Below are positions 16,380 to 24,430 of a DNA stretch of 47,400 nt, piece after piece. The stretch comes from Endozoicomonas sp. (ex Botrylloides leachii) (lineage in GTDB: Bacteria > Pseudomonadota > Gammaproteobacteria > Pseudomonadales > Endozoicomonadaceae). The stretch lies in NCBI GenBank assembly GCA_028728195.1, contig JAQYUY010000078.1, positions 1-47,400 on the forward strand, in the 5' to 3' direction. The translations under genes were made by a program, and so were the position numbers. Position 1 is the first letter of the stretch, and every line of letters begins with the position of its first letter. The notes below the pieces were generated by a model. That model did not search any database and had not been told where the DNA came from. It saw only the letters and a list, made by a program, of their open reading frames with translations.

Positions 16380-17534
16380 ATGATGCAATGGATGCAACAT
16401 ATGTTTTGGAAAAAAACAGCATTACCTTATGCTCTGACAGTCTCATTGTGCTTACTGCTGGTAGATACAGCACATGCCCGTCGATTATTAGATATGGTTG
16501 ATGTTGAAGGTGTACGAGCCAATCAATTGATTGGCTATGGCTTGGTTGTTGGTCTTGATGGCACCGGTGATAAATTAGCTTTTACCAAACAATCTTTAGC
16601 CAACATACTACGTGAGTTCGGCCTCACGATTGATGCTAATAGAGTGAATTCAAAGAATGTTGCTGCGGTTATTGTGCATGCTTCTCTTCCGCCTTTTGCG
16701 AGGCCAGGTCAAAAGCTAGATGTTACAGTATCTTCTATTGGGGATGCTAAAAGTCTCCGTGGAGGTACATTGCTGCGTACGCAACTTAAGGGCGCTGATT
16801 CTCAAGTGTATGCAATTGCTCAAGGGGGTTTGATTATTGGCGGCGTTTCTGCTGAAGGTCTATCTGGTAGAGTAGATAATCCCGGTGTGGGCAGTAAAGT
16901 TCAAATCAATAGTACTAATGCTGGTCGTATTCCTGGTGGTGCTTTAGTGGAAAGGTCGGTTCAAACCGCATTCAATTATGGAAATAAGCTGGTGCTAAAT
17001 ATTAAGGAGCCAAGTTTTACCACTGCTCGGCGTATTGTAAAAGCAATCAATGAATACTTTGGTCCAGGTGTTGCCTCTGCTAACAATGGCGTGTCTATTC
17101 AGGTTTTAGCTCCAAAAGATAGTAGTCAGCGAGTTGCTTTTATGTCAGTACTAGAAAGCATACAGGTTAACCCAGGCGATCCTGCTGCCAAGGTGATCTT
17201 TAATTCAAGAACCGGTACCGTCGTTATGAGTGAAAATGTTCGCCTGCGACCTGCGGCAGTAAGCCATGGGAATCTGGTTGTTAAAATTCGCCAAATAGCT
17301 AGTTCTAGCCAGCCTAATCCTTTTTCTGAAGGCGGCAATACTGAAGTGATTACCAATAGCGATGTGGCGGTTGAAGAAAAGGATGCAGCAGTATATTTGA
17401 TTCCTGAAGGTGTCACGCTTGCGGCAGTGGTAGCAGCGATTAACGGCGTAGGTGCTACTGCCACTGACTTGATGTCTATTCTGGAAGCATTGAAAGCTGC
17501 AGGTTCTTTAGAAGCAGAGCTTATTGTCATCTGA
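16380..17534 (+). CDS. flgI: Flagellar P-ring protein FlgI
   Basis: From ATG 16380 the protein has 384 aa. A signal peptide (ALTVSLCLLLVDTAHA) precedes the mature start RRLLDMVDVEGVRANQLIGY, followed by GYGLVVGLDGTGD, ARPGQKLDVTVSSIGDAKSL and the C-terminal AVVAAINGVGATATDLMSIL. The open frame continues upstream to 16335 inside flgH, but those residues are not FlgI-like. Nearby ATGs at 16383 and 16392 are alternatives. FlgI forms the periplasmic P ring in the peptidoglycan layer. Confidence 0.94.
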   Translation: MMQWMQHMFWKKTALPYALTVSLCLLLVDTAHARRLLDMVDVEGVRANQLIGYGLVVGLDGTGDKLAFTKQSLANILREFGLTIDANRVNSKNVAAVIVHASLPPFARPGQKLDVTVSSIGDAKSLRGGTLLRTQLKGADSQVYAIAQGGLIIGGVSAEGLSGRVDNPGVGSKVQINSTNAGRIPGGALVERSVQTAFNYGNKLVLNIKEPSFTTARRIVKAINEYFGPGVASANNGVSIQVLAPKDSSQRVAFMSVLESIQVNPGDPAAKVIFNSRTGTVVMSENVRLRPAAVSHGNLVVKIRQIASSSQPNPFSEGGNTEVITNSDVAVEEKDAAVYLIPEGVTLAAVVAAINGVGATATDLMSILEALKAAGSLEAELIVI

Positions 17535-17552
17535 CCGAGGTTTTTTAACGCT

Positions 17553-17846
17553 ATGATTTCAACTATTAGTTCACTGGATATGATAAGTACTGCTGTAAAT
17601 AATACGGATCAAGTACCCCAAGATTTAAAAAGTGCAGCGCATTCATTTGAATCTTTATTTATTAATGAATGGCTAAAAAGTATGCGTAAAGCAAATGAGG
17701 CAATGATGACAGATGGTGAAGATAATCCCATGATGGGAGATGACGTTCGTTTTTACTATTCTATGTTTGATTCACAGCTTGCACAGCATTTAAGCAGTAA
17801 TGGTGGGCTAGGGATCGCAGAAACGCTTATTCGCCAACTAGACTAA
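17553..17846 (+). CDS. flgJ: FlgJ rod-binding protein, short form without muramidase domain
   Basis: A 97-aa protein matching only the N-terminal rod-scaffold domain of FlgJ (AAHSFESLFINEWLKSMRKA, MGDDVRFYYSMFDSQLAQHL, GLGIAETLIRQL). E. coli FlgJ is about 310 aa and carries a C-terminal glucosaminidase that opens the peptidoglycan. That domain is absent here, and no frame downstream resembles it. Single-domain FlgJ occurs in other bacteria and is paired with a separate lytic enzyme. ATG 17553 follows GAGG by about 12 bases. It ends the first flagellar run. Confidence 0.9.
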   Translation: MISTISSLDMISTAVNNTDQVPQDLKSAAHSFESLFINEWLKSMRKANEAMMTDGEDNPMMGDDVRFYYSMFDSQLAQHLSSNGGLGIAETLIRQLD

Positions 17847-18359
17847 ACAGCAATCGTCGCTTGAATGGTTAATCGATTCTGTAGATACTTTGGGGCAGCC
17901 ATAGCCCCGTAGTTGCTGAATTACTGATAAGTTTCCATGATTTTTGCATCATTCATGTTGAACCCTAAGCTGTCAAAAACTCTATACATTAATATTGGTT
18001 GAGCTTACTTTTAAAGCATACCTTGCCGTTGTAAGCTTTAGGGCGTTCATGACCTGAATAGCTTCCAGTGTAGAGCCACACAAGAAGCTGCATCACATCT
18101 TAACTTCGCAACAACTGTAATGTCTACTGCCGAGCTAGGGAGACAAATTTTTTCTTCCATGGTATCAGCTGATGAAAATTATCCACAGAATGGTTCAATA
18201 AAAGATAACGGTAAATACGGTTTTCGTATTATGCTAGATTTGATCACTATTTTATTTTTTCAGAGTATTTAATTAGTTAAGGCATAAAAAAATTGGAAAA
18301 TAGTGAATTTTAGCTAGACTATTTTTACTTATGATAAGATAGTCTATGGGTAATATATA
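17847..18359. other. Intergenic gap between flgJ and an unrelated gene
   Basis: This 513-bp stretch contains no convincing gene. A small hairpin (GGGGC at 17892 with GCCCC at 17904) follows flgJ but has no T run. Minus-strand translation between about 17930 and 18120 gives short open pieces (for example TLEAIQVMNAL) that I could not assign. The last 150 bases become very AT-rich, merging into the composition of the following gene. Confidence 0.4.
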
Positions 18360-19484
18360 ATGAAAAAAATTTATCGCTATTTTTTTTCAGTTTTTCTTTT
18401 AATATGCAATTTATTTTTTGCATCTTGTCTCTATGGAAGTTTATCAGCAAATGAATGGATAAAAAATTACCAAGATTCTAATTCTGTGTTTTTTGCAAGT
18501 ATCAATAATGGTGAAGAATTACCTGAAGAATTTTGGATAAATATATTAACTAATTTAAGTGGTGAGCTTGCAGATAAAAGTGGATTATATTATTCAGGAA
18601 GTCAGAAATATTGCTTGTCAGATAGACCACATCATTATCCTCCTGATAGGACAATGACAATGTATCCAAATAAAAAAGTGATTGAATTCATTATGAATCA
18701 AGCGGTAAGACTAAAAGATTCATACAGTGATAAAGTATTCATATTTTTTCCAATGGCTGGTGCAGGGTTCTTATCTGGTCTTTGTAGGTATTACACTGAT
18801 ATTAATTTATTTGAAGAAAATTACCTTAAATATGGGATATTATTTAGTCACAAGATTCTAGAAATAAAAAGTGATAAGGAAATAGAAAGCTTTATTCAAC
18901 GTGTAAATGAGCATAAGAATAAGTATCAGGGTGTTTACATACATCCTTATGATATAAGGACATGTTGTGTTAAAAAAAGTTCATTTTTTTTTGTTGATAA
19001 GGCTAATGTGATACCACCTGAAAAAAGGAAAAGTTATGATGAAGATCTTCCTTATTCATTTGACGGTTTCAATAAAAAAGTAGGCAATAAAAAAAACAAA
19101 GTGATAATGGTTTTGGATGCACCTCAGTATTATTTTGATGGGAATCCATCACCTTTGCATGAAGCTATTATAAAGTTTAAAGAGCTGTTTTTAGAAAGGG
19201 GAATAATTATTTACTATGGCATTGATGGCTTTGAAATTTCCAATAAAGCTACTGTAGTGTTAGATGATGTTAAGAATGAAAATAGACATCTTATAGATGA
19301 TAAGTATGTTAAAAACGAAAATGGTCGTCTTATATTTGAAAATCCTTTCTTGAAAGAAATTTTAGAGATTGGAGGCTATAACATATTGAGTCATGAACGA
19401 ATAACAGGAAGATACAATAATGAATGTTTGATTGTTGCTAAACCTATTTTAAATAACAGGGAGACATCTAAAGACGTAATGTGA
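18360..19484 (+). CDS. Exported protein of unknown function inside the flagellar cluster
   Basis: A 374-aa protein I do not recognise. The N-terminus is a signal peptide (MKKIYRYF, then SVFLLICNLFFASC). FASC could be a weak lipobox with Cys23. The rest looks globular with no membrane segments. Notable stretches are KVFIFFPMAGAGFLSGLCRY, VYIHPYDIRTCC, KVIMVLDAPQYYFDG and a short internal repeat (VKNENRHLI and VKNENGRLI). Alternating hydrophobic strands and helices suggest an alpha/beta fold. The gene is far more AT-rich than the flagellar genes around it and splits flgJ from flgK, so it looks acquired. No flagellar role is apparent. Confidence 0.7.
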   Translation: MKKIYRYFFSVFLLICNLFFASCLYGSLSANEWIKNYQDSNSVFFASINNGEELPEEFWINILTNLSGELADKSGLYYSGSQKYCLSDRPHHYPPDRTMTMYPNKKVIEFIMNQAVRLKDSYSDKVFIFFPMAGAGFLSGLCRYYTDINLFEENYLKYGILFSHKILEIKSDKEIESFIQRVNEHKNKYQGVYIHPYDIRTCCVKKSSFFFVDKANVIPPEKRKSYDEDLPYSFDGFNKKVGNKKNKVIMVLDAPQYYFDGNPSPLHEAIIKFKELFLERGIIIYYGIDGFEISNKATVVLDDVKNENRHLIDDKYVKNENGRLIFENPFLKEILEIGGYNILSHERITGRYNNECLIVAKPILNNRETSKDVM

Positions 19485-19623
19485 AGTAGCTCATATTTAG
19501 TAATTTATAACTAACTTATTTCACAGCTTATTGTTATCTACTTTTTTGTATTTTAATGATAATAGGTTATACAGTTTGAGTTGAAGTATTCTTGTTTCTT
19601 GAATTTAGCATTACTTTTTTTAA

Positions 19624-19650
19624 TAAAGACATTTTTTTTGTAGCCGATAA
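19624..19650 (+). promoter_or_regulatory. Sigma-28 (FliA) promoter of flgKL
   Basis: TAAAGACA (19624-19631), an 11-base spacer and GCCGATAA (19643-19650) match the FliA consensus TAAAGTTT-N11-GCCGATAA in 14 of 16 positions, with a perfect -10. It lies 52 bp before flgK. flgK and flgL would therefore be class 3, late flagellar genes, transcribed after hook completion, and independent of the interrupted upstream operon. Confidence 0.88.
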
Positions 19651-19701
19651 CGCTTTTATCTTCTCACTTAACTTTAACGTTAAAATAAAGCAGGGCAGTC
19701 G

Positions 19702-21339
19702 ATGAGCTTACTTCAGATCGGAACATCAGGATTATTAGCCAGTCAGAAATCCTTATCGGTAGTCAGTAATAATATTGCTAATGCCGAAACCGAGGGTTAT
19801 AGCCGCCAACTGGTTCAATACACACCCAATTATACATTTTATCCGACATTGGGTGCCTTGGGTACAGGGGTTACTGCAAATTCGGTCAATCGAATAGCTA
19901 GTAGTTTTTTGACGGCAGAGCTTTGGGATAGTCAGTCAAGATACAATAACAACGAAGTGCGGGCTCAGTATTTAAATGAACTCGATCAGCGATTGGGTAA
20001 TGAAAGTTTATCGTTAGCGACTGGGTTTGACAATTTTTTTACAGCACTTAATGGTAGCTCTATTGATCCCTTTTCTTCCAGTGCTAGAAGGGTTGTATTA
20101 ACAGAAAGTGAAGCACTAGCTGAGCGGTTTAATACGCAGTTCAACTATGTGGACTCTCAGGCCATTATGATAGGTCGGCAGTTAGAGGCGACTACGGCAC
20201 AAGCCAATAGTTTGTTGGAAAATATCGCGGAGTTTAATAAAGAGTTAATTGCTTTATCTACCAGTGATCAGCCTGCTAATGAACTACTGGATAAGCGTGA
20301 CCTTGCCATACGACAGTTATCAGAATTAGTCACCGTAAATGCCATGGAGCAAAAAGACGGCACTATTAATATTTATATGAAAACAGGACAAGCGCTGGTC
20401 TCAAGTTCACGATATAACACACTTAATGTAGCAGGGGTAGTTACGGATACTGATGGCTTTAATGTGATGCTTAATACCGAATCCCTTGAAACACAATTGA
20501 ACAGTTCTATCGGAGGAATCCTTGGTGGCCTGTTAGGCTATCAAGCTAATGAGCTCGTTCAAGCTCGTAATGAGCTGGGTCGATTGGCGTTGGTATTTTC
20601 TGATCAAGTAAATCAACAGCTGCTTGCCGGAGAAGATCTTAACGGTAACAACGGTATTGCGCTTTTTAGTGATCTAAATACACTTGCTGGAGCTTATACG
20701 CCTTTAGATAGTGTATCTTCAGCAGTTAGTACTTTACGTATCGCAGATACTAACCAGTTGATGGCAAGTGATTATGATCTTCGAGTTGATAACTCTGGGA
20801 ATTACAGTATCACCCGAAGACGCGATAATGCCATTATTAGCTCAGGTTTATTGTCTGGAGGATCGGTGGACACGCTGGCATTTGATGGTGTTGAGATTGA
20901 TATTGATGGTGCTGCAACAGATCAGTTTTATCGCTTGTCTCCTCTTCGTTATGCAGCTAGAGATTTCGGAGTTGTGATGAGTGATCCTGAAGAGCTTGCT
21001 TATGCCCAGCCCGGAGGTGGTACGGGAGATAACCGTAATCTATTAGAGTTGATAGGTTTACAACAGAAAAAAGTAATGAATAATAGCCAGACAACCTTAG
21101 GTCAAGGTTATGCCTCTTTTGTCAGTGATATTGCCGTACTCACATCAAAGGTAAAAACAGAGCTGGAAGGAAATACTAAGCTGTTGAATCAGGCAGAAAC
21201 GGCAAGAAGCTCATTCAGCGGTGTTAATTTAGATGAAGAAGCAGCTAGTTTGCTGCGCTTTCAACAACTTTATAGCGCTAATGCTCAGGTAATCTCGGTT
21301 GCTCGTACTACATTTGACAGTTTGCTGGGTATTTTTTAA
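19702..21339 (+). CDS. flgK: Flagellar hook-filament junction protein 1 FlgK
   Basis: A 545-aa HAP1 protein with the axial start MSLLQIGTSGLLASQKSLSV and VSNNIANAETEGYSRQLVQY. The central region includes QLNSSIGGILGGLLGYQANE, and the C-terminal helix includes EEAASLLRFQQLYSANAQVI, typical of FlgK. It links the hook to the filament together with FlgL, is exported by the flagellar type III system and uses FlgN (encoded at 22835) as chaperone. It has its own sigma-28 promoter. Confidence 0.95.
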   Translation: MSLLQIGTSGLLASQKSLSVVSNNIANAETEGYSRQLVQYTPNYTFYPTLGALGTGVTANSVNRIASSFLTAELWDSQSRYNNNEVRAQYLNELDQRLGNESLSLATGFDNFFTALNGSSIDPFSSSARRVVLTESEALAERFNTQFNYVDSQAIMIGRQLEATTAQANSLLENIAEFNKELIALSTSDQPANELLDKRDLAIRQLSELVTVNAMEQKDGTINIYMKTGQALVSSSRYNTLNVAGVVTDTDGFNVMLNTESLETQLNSSIGGILGGLLGYQANELVQARNELGRLALVFSDQVNQQLLAGEDLNGNNGIALFSDLNTLAGAYTPLDSVSSAVSTLRIADTNQLMASDYDLRVDNSGNYSITRRRDNAIISSGLLSGGSVDTLAFDGVEIDIDGAATDQFYRLSPLRYAARDFGVVMSDPEELAYAQPGGGTGDNRNLLELIGLQQKKVMNNSQTTLGQGYASFVSDIAVLTSKVKTELEGNTKLLNQAETARSSFSGVNLDEEAASLLRFQQLYSANAQVISVARTTFDSLLGIF

Positions 21340-21373
21340 TAGGATTTAAAATCACTTATAGAGGATGGAACCA

Positions 21374-22285
21374 ATGCGTGTAAGTACCCATAATTTTACC
21401 GATACAATGGTCAGGCTAATGCAGCTTAATTTGCAAAACGTGACCAAAACCTCTAATCAGCTATCAACGGGAAAAAGGTTGCTACAGCCAGCTGATGATG
21501 CCGTGGATACGGTAAAAATTTTACATTTAAATGATGAGCTGGCAGCTATCCGTCAATATGAAAGCAATATTAAATCGGCTCAGGGAGAGCTTCAGCAACA
21601 GGATATTTTATATAGCAGCATGAACTCTTTGCTAGCACGTGCCAGAGATCTTGTACTGCAAGCGACCAATGGAACAAACAACCTAGAAAACCAGTTAAGC
21701 TTTGCTACAGAGCTTGATTCCCTTAATGAAGAACTCGTCAGCTTGGCAAACTATCAAACGGCTGATGGGCAGTATCTTTTTTCAGGTACAGATACTATAC
21801 AACAACCAGTTACAGAGACTGCTGGTGATTATATATACAGTGGAAATAGTTTATACCGCGAAGTGCAAGTAAGCGCTACTGCAAAAATTCAAATTTCTCA
21901 GCCGGGTGATGAGTTATTTTTTGATGCTTCAGCACCAGCTCCATTAAATAGTATTTTTGATTCGCTAAAGGCAGCTGCTAATGAATTAAGAAGCCCGACT
22001 AATCTCTCAACAGTGATGTCAGATACACTTGCATGGATTGATAACACCACAGAAAAAATTGGCGAGGCCCAGACTAGAGGTGGTGGAGATTTGAATCTTC
22101 TTGATAATATTTTAGAAAGTCATGGCGACATGGCATTATTTTCTAGGCAGTTGAAATCAGAGCTTGAGGATGTTGATATGATTGCAGCTGCAAGCCAACT
22201 CAGTCAGCAGCAGGTCATTTTAAGTGCTAGTCAGCAAGTGTATGCTAGCATTAAGCAGCTATCTCTTTTTAATTACCTTTCCTAG
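21374..22285 (+). CDS. flgL: Flagellar hook-filament junction protein 3 FlgL
   Basis: A 303-aa flagellin-related HAP3 protein starting MRVSTHNFTDTMVRLMQLNL, with QLSTGKRLLQPADDAVDTVK and the C-terminal flagellin-like helix DMIAAASQLSQQQVILSASQ. ATG 21374 is preferred to 21365 because GAGG lies nine bases before it, whereas it directly abuts 21365. It follows flgK by 34 bp under the same sigma-28 promoter. With FlgK it forms the adaptor on which FliD and flagellin assemble. Confidence 0.94.
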   Translation: MRVSTHNFTDTMVRLMQLNLQNVTKTSNQLSTGKRLLQPADDAVDTVKILHLNDELAAIRQYESNIKSAQGELQQQDILYSSMNSLLARARDLVLQATNGTNNLENQLSFATELDSLNEELVSLANYQTADGQYLFSGTDTIQQPVTETAGDYIYSGNSLYREVQVSATAKIQISQPGDELFFDASAPAPLNSIFDSLKAAANELRSPTNLSTVMSDTLAWIDNTTEKIGEAQTRGGGDLNLLDNILESHGDMALFSRQLKSELEDVDMIAAASQLSQQQVILSASQQVYASIKQLSLFNYLS

Positions 22286-22479
22286 GGATAGTAGGTTGGT
22301 ACTCTGTTCATAGCGCTATTAGATGGATAAATGTCGTATAAATCCGCTTTTTTGTTTGCCTTTACTTAAACCATGATCTATTGCCTGTAAGAGATTTAGT
22401 CTTTCTCGGTAGGCTCTTTGGGTGCTCAAAAATTAATGCGTATATAAAGAATTAACGCATTGGGTTGGTCTGGTAGATT

Positions 22480-22505
22480 TAATATTTTCTTCGCTATGCC
22501 GATTG
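22480..22505 (+). promoter_or_regulatory. Candidate sigma-28 promoter upstream of flgM
   Basis: TAATATTT (22480-22487), 10 bases, then GCCGATTG (22498-22505) resembles the FliA consensus but has a one-base-short spacer and two -35 mismatches. It lies 38 bp before flgM. A late promoter on flgM would match the usual autoregulatory loop. Confidence 0.4.
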
Positions 22506-22542
22506 AATAATTGTCAACTTTTCCGATCGGTATAGGTTTTTA

Positions 22543-22851
22543 ATGTCGAAAGTCAATCGTTCAGGATTAACAAAAACTGGAGCAGTATCTAGAACTAAGG
22601 ATCGTTCGGTTAAGCAACGGCCTGAGTCTGGTTCTACAGGACTCAAAAAAGAAGATTTTGAGCTCAGCCCCGAAGCTCGTCATATGGATGAGTTATTTCA
22701 GAAAATGGTAAATATCGGGGATATTGATGCTGCAAGAGTGGCAAGCATTAAGCAGGCTTTGGCGAAGGGTGGGTTACCTATTGATTACCAACAATTAGCC
22801 AGTAAAATTTTTGAGCTGTCTGATGAGATTAACAATGACAAAAATCAATAA
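22543..22851 (+). CDS. flgM: Anti-sigma-28 factor FlgM
   Basis: A 102-aa protein. The basic, disordered N-terminal half precedes the FlgM signature LSPEARHMDELFQKM, followed by IDAARVASIKQALAKGGLPI and YQQLASKIFEL, which match the FliA-binding helices. FlgM holds sigma-28 inactive until it is exported through the finished hook-basal body. It lies downstream of flgKL with flgN overlapping its 3' end. Confidence 0.93.
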   Translation: MSKVNRSGLTKTGAVSRTKDRSVKQRPESGSTGLKKEDFELSPEARHMDELFQKMVNIGDIDAARVASIKQALAKGGLPIDYQQLASKIFELSDEINNDKNQ

Positions 22852-23371
22852 TGACATGACTTCTCAGGCACTTGAGACTCAGTTTATTGCTGTATGCAGA
22901 AAAATGCAGAGCAATTTTCAGGATGCCCTTGCGCTATCTAGGAAGTTAGAAAAAGTATTAGAGACGGCTCACGTAACTATGCTCAATCGCGATATGCCGA
23001 ATTTGGAAAAGTGCCTAGCTCAACAGATGAAACTATTAAACCTGCTTCAGGTCAATGGTGCCCTTCGAGAGCATTGCTTAAGTCAAATTGATTGTAGTGC
23101 AGACCGAGCAGGCATAATGGCTTTTTTTAGTCAGGCAAGAGAAAAACTATCGAGCATTGTAGATACCGCTGGTAACTATTCCACAATGCATCAGTTTTGG
23201 CTTCAGTTAGAAGATGTTGCTACCCGCTGCCAACAATTAAACCATGCTAATGGCCGTTTGCTGGCTAGGCTGGCCGCTAACACCCGGAAAATGTGTAATC
23301 TTGTAATGACTGGGCAGGCTGGAATGACATACGACAAGACAGGGCTGATGGTTAGCCCACTGGATGAATAA
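22835..23371 (+). CDS. flgN: FlgN-type flagellar export chaperone
   Basis: A 178-aa, largely helical protein in the FlgN position and with FlgN-like heptad character (QDALALSRKLEKVLETAHV, EKCLAQQMKLLNLLQ). The start at ATG 22835 is chosen because GATGAG lies seven to eight bases upstream. It overlaps the end of flgM by 17 bp. The downstream ATG 22856 lacks a site and 22811 lies deep inside flgM. FlgN keeps FlgK and FlgL export-competent in the cytoplasm. Its stop shares a base with the motY start (TAATG). Confidence 0.85.
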   Translation: MTKINNDMTSQALETQFIAVCRKMQSNFQDALALSRKLEKVLETAHVTMLNRDMPNLEKCLAQQMKLLNLLQVNGALREHCLSQIDCSADRAGIMAFFSQAREKLSSIVDTAGNYSTMHQFWLQLEDVATRCQQLNHANGRLLARLAANTRKMCNLVMTGQAGMTYDKTGLMVSPLDE

Positions 23372-24297
23372 TGTTTGTGCAACAAAGTGCTGCGTTTATT
23401 TTTGGAATGTCTTTACTAACAGCTACCTTTGCAATGGAGACCCCGTTGACAGGTCTTGCAGCGCAGTCATTACAGCCTAACGATAACACCGTGGTTGTGC
23501 AGAAAAAAATAACAACTATTTATCCTGATGCATTAGAAGGGCCGTTCTGGAAGCTTGAATCAACAAGCCAGACGTGTCATTTGTCAAACCATGTTCTAGG
23601 AATAGGTCGGGTCTTCTTAAAAGCAGAGGCAGGTAATGTTGAAGAGATTAGTTTACAGCCCGATCCGTATAGACAGCAGCATAGACATGTGCTGGTGGGT
23701 ACTCAAGCGCCAGCTTGGAAACCTAAAAGTCCGATTCGTATTTTTCAATCAAAAGAGATAGCAGCAGGTAAGCATTTTGTTATGCCAGTTAGCGTTACCC
23801 AGCTTGTGGCTATGATAAAACAGGGAAAAGAACTGGTGATTGATATAAATCGAAAATGGGATGCTAATGTACGCATTCAGGTACCCTCAGTTCAAGTGCA
23901 GAAAACTATTGCGGCTTTTTATCAATGCCAGAGCCAGCTCCCTGCTCTTAATTATCAGCAGGCTCAATATAAGCAGCTATTTTATCATCCTAATCAGGGA
24001 ACGCTTGATGATAAGCATAAGCAATGGCTCGATAATCTTGTCGAGTATCTTGGCGCAGACCCTAGAGTTAAGAAGATACTTATTGACGCTCATGCTGATG
24101 CTTCTGGCAATGACCTCATGAATTTAATGCTTTCTAAAAAGCGCGCACTGAGTATCCAGCGATATTTAATTGAAAAAGAGATTCCCATAGAGAAAATTCA
24201 GATAAAATACCATGGCGAGCGTTATCCCGTAGTAAGTAATAAAACTCGCAGCGGTAGGGATAAAAACCGACGTGTCGAAATCAAGTTATGGCGGTAA
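23371..24297 (+). CDS. motY: MotY-like flagellar T-ring protein with OmpA domain
   Basis: A 308-aa exported protein. A signal peptide (AAFIFGMSLLTATFAME) is followed by a MotY-type N-terminal domain (GPFWKLESTSQTCHLSNHV, GIGRVFLKAEAG) that associates with the basal body. A C-terminal OmpA/MotB peptidoglycan-binding domain follows (ILIDAHADASGNDLMNLMLS, KRALSIQRYLIE, GRDKNRRVEIKLW). MotY anchors PomAB-type stators in sodium-driven polar flagella. Its translational coupling to flgN supports a flagellar role. motX, pomA and pomB are not in the window. Confidence 0.85.
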   Translation: MFVQQSAAFIFGMSLLTATFAMETPLTGLAAQSLQPNDNTVVVQKKITTIYPDALEGPFWKLESTSQTCHLSNHVLGIGRVFLKAEAGNVEEISLQPDPYRQQHRHVLVGTQAPAWKPKSPIRIFQSKEIAAGKHFVMPVSVTQLVAMIKQGKELVIDINRKWDANVRIQVPSVQVQKTIAAFYQCQSQLPALNYQQAQYKQLFYHPNQGTLDDKHKQWLDNLVEYLGADPRVKKILIDAHADASGNDLMNLMLSKKRALSIQRYLIEKEIPIEKIQIKYHGERYPVVSNKTRSGRDKNRRVEIKLWR

Positions 24298-24430
24298 AGA
24301 GGTGAAATGCAGTAGCCGTCTGATAATGCTGATGAGCTAGGTTATAGGTTGATTCAGCAGCATATAAAATATTAGCTGATTGCACCTATTAGATTAATCC
24401 AGCACCTACTTTTTTATTTGATAAACTTGA

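Noticed and set aside
17892-17908. GGGGC/GCCCC hairpin after flgJ as a terminator
   Set aside because: The 5-bp stem has no following T run.
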